NCBI GenBank assembly: GCA_030149295.1
Contig: JASBRV010000095.1
Span: 1 to 52,909 of the forward strand
Direction of reading: 5' to 3'
Length of the DNA: 52,909 nt
Origin: Bacteriovoracales bacterium
GTDB lineage: Bacteria; Bdellovibrionota; Bacteriovoracia; Bacteriovoracales; Bacteriovoracaceae
Shown: positions 43,079 through 51,285 of the stretch, piece by piece
How the letters are laid out: each line of letters begins with the position of its first letter
Position numbering within the stretch: position 1 is the first letter of the stretch
Made by a program: the position numbers and the translations under genes
Notes under the pieces: model-generated
Told to the model about the DNA's origin: nothing
Database searches by the model: none
The model's input: only the letters and a program-made list of their open reading frames with translations

Positions 43079-43654
43079 CTATTTATTGAGACGCTCATTG
43101 AGTTTACCTAAGGAGTCAGCATTCACTTTCTCATGTAAACTATTGCCATGAGCATCCATGGTCACTACCACTGGAAATTCATCAACAGTTAACTCCCAAA
43201 TGGCTTCAGGGGAGCCAAATTTTTCCTTGAGATAGACATTATCAACAGATTTAATTTTCTCCGCGAGAACTTGAGCAGCACCACCAATAGCGTGAAAATA
43301 AACACAGCCATAGGTCTTATTGCCTTCTAAAGTCTTAGGTCCCATGCCACCTTTACCAATGACACCGACAATTCCATGATCCCTCATCACTTCCCACTGA
43401 TAGGGCTCCTCTCGAATAGAAGTTGTAGGCCCTGCGGCCTTAACCTCATAAGAGCCATCTTTATTCTCCAAAACAACAGGACCACAGTGGTATATGATTT
43501 GATTTTCCAAACTCACGGGACTCGGATTTCCTTCATGAAGGTATTTATGAATGGCATCTCGCCCAGTAAAAAGCTTGCCACATATAAGAACCATATCTCC
43601 GACTTTGAGTTCTCTAATTTTTTCTTTTGAAAAGGGGTATTCTAAACGGATCAT
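43079..43654 (-). CDS. Class I fumarate hydratase, beta subunit
   Basis: A 191-residue protein matching the C-terminal domain of class I fumarase: FTGRDAIHKYL, IIYHCGPVV, AGPTTSIREEPY, VGVIGKGGMG, TYGCVYFHAIGGAAQVLA. As part of a heterodimer it would complete the active site that hydrates fumarate to malate in the citric acid cycle; TtdB-like tartrate dehydratase is the alternative. It starts 12 bp after the alpha subunit gene, as usual for split class I fumarases. Confidence 0.9.
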   Translation of the reverse strand: MIRLEYPFSKEKIRELKVGDMVLICGKLFTGRDAIHKYLHEGNPSPVSLENQIIYHCGPVVLENKDGSYEVKAAGPTTSIREEPYQWEVMRDHGIVGVIGKGGMGPKTLEGNKTYGCVYFHAIGGAAQVLAEKIKSVDNVYLKEKFGSPEAIWELTVDEFPVVVTMDAHGNSLHEKVNADSLGKLNERLNK

Positions 43655-43666
43655 AGTTATTCCTTC

Positions 43667-44689
43667 TTAGTAGAGCCAATCTTTAATCGCATTATCATTT
43701 TTAAGAGTTACACCTAAACGCCGATAGGCCCAGCACATATAGGAGATGGAAACAAAGTAACTGGCCGGCAGTCGGTTAAGGGCTCCTATTTTACAGTCTA
43801 AAAGAGTCGTCTTTCCTCCAAATCCCATGGGACCAATTCCCAATTCATTTGAAGTTTCCACAATATCTTTTTCTAAAGCTGCCAAATCAGGGTGTGAATT
43901 GGTGTCATCAAGCTTTCTTAGTAATTGCTCTTTGGAATTGACATAGCCAGCTCCGCGGTCTCCACCAATGGTGACACCCAAGACGCCTGGTCCACAACCT
44001 TTTCCTTGGGCCTTTTGAACGGCATCTAATATGACCTTTCTGACACCATCCAAATCTCTTCCGGCACCGAGGTCGGTATGAGGTAGAGAGTACTGAGCCC
44101 CCACATTTTCGCACCCACCCCCTTTTAACATCAGGCGGATTTCTACGTGCTTTTTATTATGCTCGTGAAAATGGATGTCAGGGTGACCGGGACCAATATT
44201 CATGGTTTCATTCTTTCCTGTAAGAGAATCCACAGAGTTTTGACGAAGGTAACCTTTCTCCGTGGCCTTTACCACGGCCTTATGAACTACTTTAGTAAAT
44301 GCGGTTTGATTAAAACCAACAGGATGGTTCACAAAAAAAAGAATCGTCCCCGTATCTTGGCAAATAGGTTGAGATTTTTTCTTAGCAAGATCGATATTGG
44401 CCTTAATGATATTCATCGCGTATTCGGCCGTCGTATTTTTTTCTTCGCGCTCAAGAGCTTCCAAAATGACTTTTTGAACATCTCCAGGAATTTCGGCAGA
44501 GGTTTTTCTCACCAGCTCTAAAATCGAGTCAAAGAGGTGATCCTTTTGAGGAGCTTTTTTCTTAGTCGCTTTTTTCTTAGTCGCTTTTTTGTTAGTCACT
44601 TTTTTGTTAGCCACTTTTTTGTTTGTCGCTTTTTTGTTGGGTGTTTTTTTCCTCCCGGTGAAGAGCTTCAAGAATAACTTTTTGCACAT
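43667..44689 (-). CDS. Class I fumarate hydratase, alpha subunit (frame broken upstream)
   Basis: The enzyme domain starts near residue 50 (QKDHLFDSILELVRKT). The iron-sulfur ligands are C110 (QPICQDTGT), C193 (GGGCENVGAQY) and C232 (GCGPGVLGVT). It hydrates fumarate with the beta subunit. The N-terminus is unusual: residues 13-48 are lysine-rich repeats of the type ATKKK/VTNKK. This frame opens at ATG 44689 with only GGAG touching the ATG. The better start with GAGG 7 nt upstream is ATG 44924, but that frame ends at 44607. A tandem duplication offset by 208 bp separates them. Read together, they look like one gene interrupted by a frameshift. Either the gene uses the internal ATG, or slippage or a sequencing error in an A7 run restores the full frame. 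Confidence 0.88.
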   Translation of the reverse strand: MCKKLFLKLFTGRKKTPNKKATNKKVANKKVTNKKATKKKATKKKAPQKDHLFDSILELVRKTSAEIPGDVQKVILEALEREEKNTTAEYAMNIIKANIDLAKKKSQPICQDTGTILFFVNHPVGFNQTAFTKVVHKAVVKATEKGYLRQNSVDSLTGKNETMNIGPGHPDIHFHEHNKKHVEIRLMLKGGGCENVGAQYSLPHTDLGAGRDLDGVRKVILDAVQKAQGKGCGPGVLGVTIGGDRGAGYVNSKEQLLRKLDDTNSHPDLAALEKDIVETSNELGIGPMGFGGKTTLLDCKIGALNRLPASYFVSISYMCWAYRRLGVTLKNDNAIKDWLY

Positions 44690-44848
44690 CTCCAGGGATT
44701 TCGGCGGAGGTTTTTCTCACCAGCTCTAAAATTGAGTCAAAGAGGTGGTCCTTTTGGGGAGCTTTTTTCTTAGCCACTTTCTTCTTTGCTGTTTTTTTCT
44801 TGGTCACTTTTTTCTTGGTCACTTTTTTCTTAGCCACTTTTTTCTTGG
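44433..44848. repeat. Tandem duplication within the fumarase alpha gene (208-bp offset)
   Basis: Copy B spans 44433-44640 and copy A 44641-44848; matching bases lie exactly 208 bp apart throughout the unique part (44433-44560 against 44641-44768), where identity is near 89%. 208 is 69 codons plus one base, so the duplication shifts the frame. Outside the unique part both copies consist of 15-bp KKK-type repeats, where alignment is ambiguous. Confidence 0.85.
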
Positions 44849-44924
44849 TCGCTTTTTTCTTGGCTGTTTTTTTCTTTACTGTTTTCTTGGCTACTTTCTT
44901 TTTGGTTGCCTTTTTTTTGGCCAT
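44607..44924 (-). CDS. Lysine-rich tail plus truncated copy of the fumarase N-terminus
   Basis: A 105-codon frame with a good ribosome site (GAGG 7 nt before ATG 44924). It encodes about eleven (A/V/T)(A/T)KKK pentapeptides (15-bp period), then APQKDHLFDSILELVRKT, nearly identical to the start of fumarase alpha, and breaks off after HREEKN with a short out-of-frame end. The fumarase frame continues one base away (+1), so deleting one A from the A7 run (44644-44650) would join the two into one protein of about 415 residues. The tail resembles histone H1-like Lys/Ala repeats of bacterial nucleic-acid-binding proteins. Stand-alone function is doubtful; as the leader of fumarase alpha it would be a nucleic-acid-binding or charged tail. 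Confidence 0.6.
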   Translation of the reverse strand: MAKKKATKKKVAKKTVKKKTAKKKATKKKVAKKKVTKKKVTKKKTAKKKVAKKKAPQKDHLFDSILELVRKTSAEIPGDVQKVILEALHREEKNTQQKSDKQKSG

Positions 44925-45011
44925 AAAAATACCTCGAGTTTTGGGATTTCTTAATCGCTTGAAATCTTATACCCTTAGGATGATGTTTTCCAGTATCAGA
45001 GTGAGACAGTA

Positions 45012-47057
45012 TTGATTTCCCTAAGTGGACTTAACCCCGAACAACGAAGCGCAGCAGAGACCGTAGAAGGCCCTGTTCTTATTCTTGCCGGGGCTGGATC
45101 TGGTAAGACCAGAACTATTACCTATAGAATCGCCCATATGGTCTCTAACTTGGGCATCAAAGGTAAAAATATTCTAGGTGTTAGCTTTACCAATAAAGCC
45201 GCTAGAGAGATGAGAGAGCGAGTCATTACGCTCCTTGGTAAAAGACAAGCCAGGGGACTCACCCTCACCACTTTTCACTCTCTGGGCGTTAAGATCCTAA
45301 AAAAAGAAATCAACAAACTCGGATACCACCTCAATTTCTCCATCTATGACACATCGGACCAGCTAGGTATCATTCGGGAAGCGCTAAAGCTTTATCAAGC
45401 AGATAAAAAATTTGATCATAAAAGAATCCTCTCAACAATTGGTTACCTCAAAAATAGAGGCATCTCCTCTGAGGATTATCTCGCGAGTCCCTACTTCAAT
45501 GAAGAAGAACCTTACGATCTTGCTACCGAGTACGTCTATCGTTACTACCAAGATAAGCTGCGTTTTTATAATGCTATTGACTTTGATGACATCCTCTTTC
45601 TCGTGGTTCGCCTCTTTCGAGATTTCCCCGCTGTCGCTGCCAGCTATAGTGAACTCTTTCAATACATCATGATTGATGAGTACCAAGACACCAATGGCCT
45701 GCAACTCCAACTCATTATGGGTTTAACAACCACCCATAATAATCTCTGTGTCGTCGGTGATGATGACCAAAGTATCTATGCTTTTAGGGGGGCTGACATC
45801 ACCAATATCCTTGAATTTGAAAAGGCCTTTCCCGGCGCTAAAGTCATCAAGCTTGAACAAAACTACCGCTCTGTCTCCCCTATCTTAAGCCTCGCCAATC
45901 ATGTCATTAAGGACAATCCCAATCGCAGAGCAAAGACCCTATGGTCAACCAAGGAAAGCGACCTCAGACCCCTCTTATGGGCAATGGGAGACACTGATCA
46001 TGAATCGCAAGTCATTGTCGATGAAATCGCTAAATACCAATCAAATGGTGGTCACCTGGGAGACATCGCTATTTTATATCGCTCTAATACTCAGGCCCAG
46101 CCCATAGAAGATGAACTGCGTTTGGCCCAGGTCCCTTACGCCGTCTTAGGCGGTCAAAAGTTTTATGAAAAGAAAGAAATCAAAGATTTAATTGCCTATT
46201 TTTCGGTCATTCTCAATCCTCATGATCAGATGGCCTTAAGAAGAATTCTCAATGTTCCCCATCGTGGCATCGGTAATGCCACCCTCGATAAATTTCTTTT
46301 AAAAAGTGAACAAGACCAAAAAAGTCTTTTCGAGGTGATGGAAGCAAGCCCAGAGATTGCAGGCCCACGATCAGAAAATATTAAAAAATTTATCCTTTTG
46401 ATTAGGCGTTACCAAGATCAATTCAAAAAACAACCTCTGGCAGAAGTCGGCTCTCAACTCATTGATGAGATTCATTTTCTCAAGTTCATTGATAAGCAAT
46501 ACGATAACCTCAAACAGGCTGACCGGCGTAAAAACGACATCATGATGTTCTTAGAGTCTGCGGCCCGCTTTACAAAATTTCATGGGGAACAAGCAACCTT
46601 AAAGAATTTCGTGGAAAAACTCCTTCTTCAAGATGCCCAAGACAATGATCTTGATGAAGAGGAAGATGATGATCTTAGAAAGAATGAGGTCACCATGATG
46701 ACTCTCCATTCCTCCAAGGGACTAGAGTTTGATATCGTCTACCTGGTGGGTATGGAAGAAGAAATTCTTCCCCATAAGAGAACGATCATCGATGGTGAAG
46801 ATATATCAGAGGAAAGAAGACTCGCATATGTGGGGGTCACTAGGGCTAGAGAAAAACTTATCATGACCTATTGTAAAGAGCGAAAAATCTATGGAAGAAA
46901 AGTACCTCGCCATCCCTCTCGATTCATCAAAGAATTGGCTTCACTCTATCAGGAGCAAGACCGCACCACCTTTGGTCATATGAGTGAAGATGAAAAGGAA
47001 AACCATATAAAGTCCACCTTTGCGGGTCTCGCCGATCTTCTTGGAGATGATGACTAA
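45012..47057 (+). CDS. Rep/PcrA/UvrD-type superfamily I DNA helicase
   Basis: A 681-residue SF1A helicase of normal Rep length. Visible motifs are LNPEQRSAA (Q motif), Walker A AGAGSGKTRT (26-35), GVSFTNKAAREMRERV, Walker B MIDEYQDTNGLQ, VVGDDDQSIYAFRGAD, LEQNYRS and the C-terminal MTLHSSKGLEFDIVYLVGMEE, then AYVGVTRARE. Known members translocate 3' to 5' on DNA and act in replication restart or repair. It starts at TTG 45012, the only start placed before the Q motif. It is divergent from the fumarase genes (87 bp) and its last codons overlap the convergent hydrolase gene by 4 bp. Confidence 0.95.
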   Translation: MISLSGLNPEQRSAAETVEGPVLILAGAGSGKTRTITYRIAHMVSNLGIKGKNILGVSFTNKAAREMRERVITLLGKRQARGLTLTTFHSLGVKILKKEINKLGYHLNFSIYDTSDQLGIIREALKLYQADKKFDHKRILSTIGYLKNRGISSEDYLASPYFNEEEPYDLATEYVYRYYQDKLRFYNAIDFDDILFLVVRLFRDFPAVAASYSELFQYIMIDEYQDTNGLQLQLIMGLTTTHNNLCVVGDDDQSIYAFRGADITNILEFEKAFPGAKVIKLEQNYRSVSPILSLANHVIKDNPNRRAKTLWSTKESDLRPLLWAMGDTDHESQVIVDEIAKYQSNGGHLGDIAILYRSNTQAQPIEDELRLAQVPYAVLGGQKFYEKKEIKDLIAYFSVILNPHDQMALRRILNVPHRGIGNATLDKFLLKSEQDQKSLFEVMEASPEIAGPRSENIKKFILLIRRYQDQFKKQPLAEVGSQLIDEIHFLKFIDKQYDNLKQADRRKNDIMMFLESAARFTKFHGEQATLKNFVEKLLLQDAQDNDLDEEEDDDLRKNEVTMMTLHSSKGLEFDIVYLVGMEEEILPHKRTIIDGEDISEERRLAYVGVTRAREKLIMTYCKERKIYGRKVPRHPSRFIKELASLYQEQDRTTFGHMSEDEKENHIKSTFAGLADLLGDDD

Positions 47058-47896
47058 GGGTAGAGAACCCTCTCGTGAAAAATCCCCTGTGCGCCTGAAT
47101 CGAGGGCGATATCCCCATAGAGAAAATCATTCTGATACAAGGCTCCAAAAAGCCAAGGAATCACTCCGTAAAAATGATAGGCGTTTAATCCATCACGACC
47201 ACCAAAAAGGGACTTCTCTGTTAAAAGAAAAAAATGACCGGGTGAAAAATCTGGATACTGAGCGACCTTAATAAGCTGTTTATTGTTACTTGCAGCCAAT
47301 TTCAAAATATCAAAAATGATTTCTTCTTTAATGATCCTATCGTCTTCAGGATAAATAATACTCAAAGGAACACTTGGATTCATTTCCCTTAAAGCATTTT
47401 CATTCACTCCTGCAGGACTAAAGAAAATAGCGGCCAAGGGATTAAGGCCTTTATTGAGAGCACTTAAACCCACATAGCCACCCTTACTGTGGCCACTGTA
47501 GACAACCCTACTTTTATCTATTTCAGGAAAATCATTGAGGACAAAATTGGTGAGGCGCGCGTAATCTTCTCCCATCCGGTCCCAGTCGGTATCAAAGAAG
47601 CCTCGATCATACTTAGGATAGAGAACAGCTGCTCCTTTGCGCGCAAAATGCTCAAGTAAAATTCGATAATGTTTAAGATTTAAGGCCTGACCGTGAGCAA
47701 AGACCAAAAGGGGCACCTTTTCCTCTCTTCCCGTCGGTAAAAGAAGAACACTTCCACTTCTGATATGGTTGATTTTGATTTCTTCAAAAGAACTTCTTGA
47801 TGGCGAACTTGGATGCTGAGGATCCATTGGTCTCGCAGGAAGATCAAAAGCAAAAGTGGAGGTCATCATCACTAAAGAAAGTAGGATAGTTTTCAT
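47054..47896 (-). CDS. Secreted alpha/beta hydrolase (dienelactone-hydrolase-like)
   Basis: A 280-residue exported hydrolase. The signal peptide is about 1-16 (MTSTFAF). The oxyanion motif FAHGQALNLKHYR (about 66-78) and the nucleophile elbow G135-H-S137-K-G-G are clear, with the acid probably in YPEDDRIIKE (about 186-195) and the base in SPGHFFLLT. The layout resembles chlorophyllase/PET-hydrolase-like or dienelactone-hydrolase-type esterases, which act on ester substrates in the periplasm or outside. Substrate unknown. It is convergent with the helicase gene and sits beyond a terminator that closes the lipoprotein pair upstream. Confidence 0.8.
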   Translation of the reverse strand: MKTILLSLVMMTSTFAFDLPARPMDPQHPSSPSRSSFEEIKINHIRSGSVLLLPTGREEKVPLLVFAHGQALNLKHYRILLEHFARKGAAVLYPKYDRGFFDTDWDRMGEDYARLTNFVLNDFPEIDKSRVVYSGHSKGGYVGLSALNKGLNPLAAIFFSPAGVNENALREMNPSVPLSIIYPEDDRIIKEEIIFDILKLAASNNKQLIKVAQYPDFSPGHFFLLTEKSLFGGRDGLNAYHFYGVIPWLFGALYQNDFLYGDIALDSGAQGIFHERVLYP

Positions 47897-47954
47897 AGAT
47901 TCCTCATGTTTTCATGAAAAAAGACTGTGAAAAAATCATAACAAGTTTTTCCCA

Positions 47955-47979
47955 AAAAGGGAGGGGCCTTCGTGGCCCC
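47955..47979 (-). terminator. Intrinsic terminator of the Bor-like lipoprotein pair
   Basis: On the minus strand GGGGCC-ACGAA-GGCCCC is followed by TCCCTTTTT. A second GC hairpin (GGGGCG/CGCCCC, 47980-48009) precedes it, giving two stems in a row. It lies between the lipoprotein pair and the hydrolase gene. Confidence 0.75.
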
Positions 47980-48047
47980 GGGGCGCTCTTTCTGAGCTTT
48001 GAACGCCCCATCCGTGGGCTTTAATGTCATCCTTGACATAAATTGCT

Positions 48048-48395
48048 TTAACTTTTCGTTTCTAATTCAATTTTTATGGTCATTCTTTGTCTAAAAGGCA
48101 CTATGCTAAAAACCTGATCCATAAAGTTTTGAGAAATAGTGTAGCGAATGGATTTCACTTGTTTACAAGTAAAATTCTTTTCGGCAAGTAAGTCTCTCAT
48201 TAGTAAAACAACCGCATCATCTTCGGAGCCACCAGAGGTCCAAAGTTTCTTCTCCCATTGGTGCTGAGGAGAAAAGATTTCGTTTTTGTTCATAATTTGG
48301 GCATTAAATGCCTGACAGCCAGAGCCAGAGATTCTCACACTTCCCGCACAGCCTTGGAAAAGGACGATAAAAGATAGAAGGAGCCAAATCCTCAT
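48048..48395 (-). CDS. Small lipoprotein, second gene of a Bor-like pair
   Basis: A 115-residue lipoprotein. The signal peptide ends in FQGC (acylated C16), then SVRISGSGCQAFNAQ. The remainder (EKKLWTSGGSEDDAVVLLMRDLLAEKNFTCKQVKSIRYTI) looks like a short alpha/beta unit. The mature part contains two Cys that could pair. No family is certain. The start overlaps the upstream lipoprotein gene by 4 bp, so they are co-translated and probably co-localise in the envelope. Confidence 0.72.
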   Translation of the reverse strand: MRIWLLLSFIVLFQGCAGSVRISGSGCQAFNAQIMNKNEIFSPQHQWEKKLWTSGGSEDDAVVLLMRDLLAEKNFTCKQVKSIRYTISQNFMDQVFSIVPFRQRMTIKIELETKS

Positions 48396-48757
48396 TTTCC
48401 TCCTCCAGCGATTCCTCTTGCTGTGATTTTATAATTTTTAGGAATATAAAAACCAAAACTTAAGAGCGCTTTAAAGAAATTCGAAGTGCTTTGATAGTCA
48501 TGCATGGTAATATTCGCGGCACTAACTAAGCCTTGTTCATAAAGAACCTTATCGACATCAATTGTGTTGTCAGGACCTATAATTCCCCACAAATAGTATT
48601 CTTTAATACCAGAGGCTTCTGTATAAACATTGTGATCAGGTCGAGGAGTTAGATAAAGAGGAATGTAGCCGTTTCCTTGAAATGACAGTTGTGTGCAACT
48701 TGTTAAGAGCAGAGCACAAATCAAAAACAAAATAGACGGTGGAAAATCGTTTCCCAC
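48392..48757 (-). CDS. Small Bor-like lipoprotein
   Basis: A 121-residue lipoprotein. The signal peptide ends LTSC (acylated C21). The core YYLWGIIGPDNTIDVDKVLYEQGLVSAANITMHD resembles Bor-type lipoproteins, where a WGI-type segment and a gene order of paired small lipoproteins are common. Function is not established (Bor itself is a phage-derived serum-resistance lipoprotein). The start follows AGGAAAAGCG and it overlaps the next gene by 4 bp. The terminator at 47955 closes the pair. Confidence 0.68.
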   Translation of the reverse strand: MGNDFPPSILFLICALLLTSCTQLSFQGNGYIPLYLTPRPDHNVYTEASGIKEYYLWGIIGPDNTIDVDKVLYEQGLVSAANITMHDYQSTSNFFKALLSFGFYIPKNYKITARGIAGGGK

Positions 48758-48858
48758 GCTTTTCCTCCCCAGTCGATTTCCTATGTCCTTGGATTTATTT
48801 AATTGTCAGGCTTAGAGAAACACTTTGTCAAATCTTCGAAAGACCCTAAAATAAAAAG

Positions 48859-49574
48859 ATGCCATCACTCTTTAAACCGGTCATTATCCCTATTCTTACA
48901 TTAGTCCTTATCGAGTTAGCCTTTCGCGTTGTTTACTACGTAAAAACCCAAACACCCAATGAACTAAAGGAAGGGAAAAAAGTTACCTCTCTCTTCTTAG
49001 TAAGAAAGAATGTAACAACAAAAAAATTGAAACTTATAATATGGCGATTGCTGGTCAAAGTGCCGAACAACAGCCTGACCTCATTATCATGGGCTACGTA
49101 GGAAATGATTGGATCAATGAAGCAATCCCAAGACATATATCAAGTTTTTCAAGTCCCTCCTTTGCTATGAACTTTATCGTAACCTCCCTTACGGGAGAGC
49201 CCCCTCTTTGGAAGCCATATAAAGAGTACCCATTTGCCAAACCAACTGGTTTGCCCGCAAGCTACACTCTTATGTCCAAGTTAGGCAAAAAAACCCCAAC
49301 CCTTGTCGTTATGGATTCTCGTTATGAAAGTGAGTTGAGTTCACATCGTGAGAGTGAAAAACTATTTCAAACCCTGGGGATGAAAACAATTAATCTTCTT
49401 GAAGAGTGGAATCAACAAGCAAAGGGGCGATCGGGATATTCAGCAGTTCGCGCCCAAAATACCCATAATCGTAACTATCTTATTGCCAATGATTTTCACC
49501 CCAATCAAAAATGGCATGAGAAAGTCGCTAAAAGAATCTATGAAGAATTAACGAAACATTTTTGCCAGGATTAG
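48859..49574 (+). pseudogene. Remnant of a membrane-anchored SGNH/GDSL hydrolase, nucleophile block missing
   Basis: Two overlapping frames together read like one eroded gene. The first (48859-49101) gives an N-terminal anchor helix (KPVIIPILTLVLIELAFRVV) and then loses the frame. The second (from 49041; in-frame residues start earlier, near KKIETYNMAIAGQS) gives the SGNH central block (PDLIIMGYVGNDW) and the C-terminal Asp/His pair (NDFHPNQKWH). The GDS block with the nucleophilic Ser, normally between anchor and central block, is absent. A deletion plus frameshift explains this best. A small real gene from 49041 (177 residues) is the alternative, but it would lack the catalytic Ser. Confidence 0.6.
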
Positions 49575-50380
49575 TTTCCCTTAAAGATTGGGCTTCTTTT
49601 TTCCTTAAGTGCATCGAGCCCCTCAAAGTGATCTGAGGTTCTCTGAGTGATCCCTTGAAAGGCCGCTAAGAGATCTAAGCTGGTTTGAAGATCTTTTAAA
49701 TGAGAGATTTTTAAGGCCTTCTTAGTCATTTGAACGGCTACGGGAGCATTCTGAGCAATTTCCTTTGCAAGTTGCTCCCCTTTTTCCAAAAGTTCTTTAG
49801 AGGAAACAAGCTCATTTAAAAGACCCATTTCAAGGCATTGCTGGGCCTTATAGATTCTTCCCGTCATGAACATTTCCATGGCCTTGGTGTAACCAACAAC
49901 CCTAGGAAGAAAAAACGTCCCCCCATCTCCAGGAACTAAGGCAAGCCTGGTAAAAGTCTCCCCAACTTTCGTAAACTCACAACCAATGCGAAGATCACTC
50001 ATACAAGCAAAGTCACAACCTGCACCTATGGCCGCACCATTCATAAGAGCAATCGTCGGTTTTTGAAGTGCCTCCATTGCTTTTGGAATGCGCTGAATGC
50101 CCTTTTGGTAATTTCTTCTTAGTTGATCGGGCTCTCCGGAGAACATCTCCCTTTTTTCTTCCATGGCGGCCACATCTCCACCAGCACAGAAGTTCTTTCC
50201 AGCCCCACGAAAAACAATCACTCTTACCTCATCTTCACAATCGGCCCACTCCAAGACAGAAACTAACTCATCGATCATTGGCAGATGAAAGGCGTTAGCA
50301 GCTTCCTCTCTATTGAGCATGACCCATAATTGATGATTTTTAAGTTCGCACTTAAGGTGTTGGAAGGTAGAGAGATCCAT
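49571..50380 (-). CDS. Enoyl-CoA hydratase/isomerase family, probable methylglutaconyl-CoA hydratase
   Basis: A 269-residue crotonase-fold protein. Features are GAGKNFCAGGDVAAMEE (about 60-76, oxyanion loop), MNGAAIGAGCDFACMSDLRIG (about 113-133) and LALVPGDGGTFFLPR (about 146-160). Known members hydrate enoyl-CoA. Directly behind HMG-CoA lyase and MCC subunits, methylglutaconyl-CoA hydratase of leucine breakdown (LiuC/AUH) is the best fit, by context. The ATG 50380 has AAGGA 6 nt upstream and lies inside the last codons of the lyase gene (29-bp overlap). The stop overlaps the SGNH remnant by 4 bp. Confidence 0.85.
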   Translation of the reverse strand: MDLSTFQHLKCELKNHQLWVMLNREEAANAFHLPMIDELVSVLEWADCEDEVRVIVFRGAGKNFCAGGDVAAMEEKREMFSGEPDQLRRNYQKGIQRIPKAMEALQKPTIALMNGAAIGAGCDFACMSDLRIGCEFTKVGETFTRLALVPGDGGTFFLPRVVGYTKAMEMFMTGRIYKAQQCLEMGLLNELVSSKELLEKGEQLAKEIAQNAPVAVQMTKKALKISHLKDLQTSLDLLAAFQGITQRTSDHFEGLDALKEKRSPIFKGN

Positions 50381-51284
50381 GATTATCCTTAGCCGTTAAA
50401 TAAGCTTGTAAAAACTTCGAGGTTGTAACCTTCCCCAAATCATTGAGCATAAATGTTGATGCCTCTATTTGTTTTTCTAAATTAATACCAGTTTCTATAC
50501 CAAGACTTTGAAAGAGATAGAGTAAATCTTCAGTAGCCACGTTGCCGGTAGCCCCCATGGCATAAGGGCACCCTCCAAGTCCACCAGAACTGGCATCAAA
50601 AACACTAACACCAAATTCTAAGCCTTTCACAATATTTGCCGTGGCCATACCTCTGGTGTCATGAAAATGAAGAGCAAGCTGAGTTGGCTTAATCCCTTTC
50701 GTGACTTCAGCTAACACTCTTTCGACACTAAGAGGTGTTCCCGATCCAATGGTGTCTCCTAGGCTAATCTCATAACAACCCATTTTGTGTAAACGAATCG
50801 CCACTTCAGCCACTTTTGATGGCTCAATAAATCCCTCATACGGGCAACCAAAGGCAGTGGAGACATAACCTCTTACCTTGATACCACTTTCAAGTGCTTT
50901 TTCGATAACCGGTTCAATCCGATCAAAACTTTGAGAAATAGTGGCATTAATATTTTTTTGATTAAAAGAATCACTACTGGCGGTAAAGACGGCTATTTCT
51001 TTAACTCCCAGAGAGTGCGCGACTTCAAGGCCTTTTAAGTTAGGAACCAAACACACAAGGTCACAGTCAATCTTGGAAAGTAAGGGATAGAGCTCCTTAG
51101 CATCACCCATTTGGGGAATCCTATCGGGTCTTACAAAACTGGTCACCTCAATCGTTTGGTGGCCGGCCCTGGCCAATCTTTTAATGAAGTCAGCTTTTTT
51201 TTCTGTGGAAATGACTTTCTTTTCATTTTGAAGACCATCTCTCGGTCCCACTTCAACAATGCGAACGCTTTTAGGATAATCCAT
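50352..51284 (-). CDS. Hydroxymethylglutaryl-CoA lyase
   Basis: From ATG 51284 the protein has 310 residues, with AGGAGG 7 nt upstream deciding the start over ATG 51299. The aldolase-type TIM barrel shows VGPRDGLQNE (about 13-22), the metal-binding HFHDTRG (206-212) and the catalytic signature GGLGGCPYA with C239. It splits HMG-CoA into acetoacetate and acetyl-CoA, the last step of leucine degradation. It overlaps neither the carrier gene (1-bp gap) nor needs one, but overlaps the hydratase gene by 29 bp, so the genes form one operon. Usual symbol is mvaB or liuE. Confidence 0.95.
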   Translation of the reverse strand: MDYPKSVRIVEVGPRDGLQNEKKVISTEKKADFIKRLARAGHQTIEVTSFVRPDRIPQMGDAKELYPLLSKIDCDLVCLVPNLKGLEVAHSLGVKEIAVFTASSDSFNQKNINATISQSFDRIEPVIEKALESGIKVRGYVSTAFGCPYEGFIEPSKVAEVAIRLHKMGCYEISLGDTIGSGTPLSVERVLAEVTKGIKPTQLALHFHDTRGMATANIVKGLEFGVSVFDASSGGLGGCPYAMGATGNVATEDLLYLFQSLGIETGINLEKQIEASTFMLNDLGKVTTSKFLQAYLTAKDNHGSLYLPTP

Positions 51285-51285
51285 C

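Noticed and set aside
44745..45015. Hydrophobic plus-strand frames opposite the lysine-rich tail
   Set aside because: They are the antisense of AAA/AAG repeats (Phe/Leu/Val runs) and have no start context; shadows of the tail-coding region.
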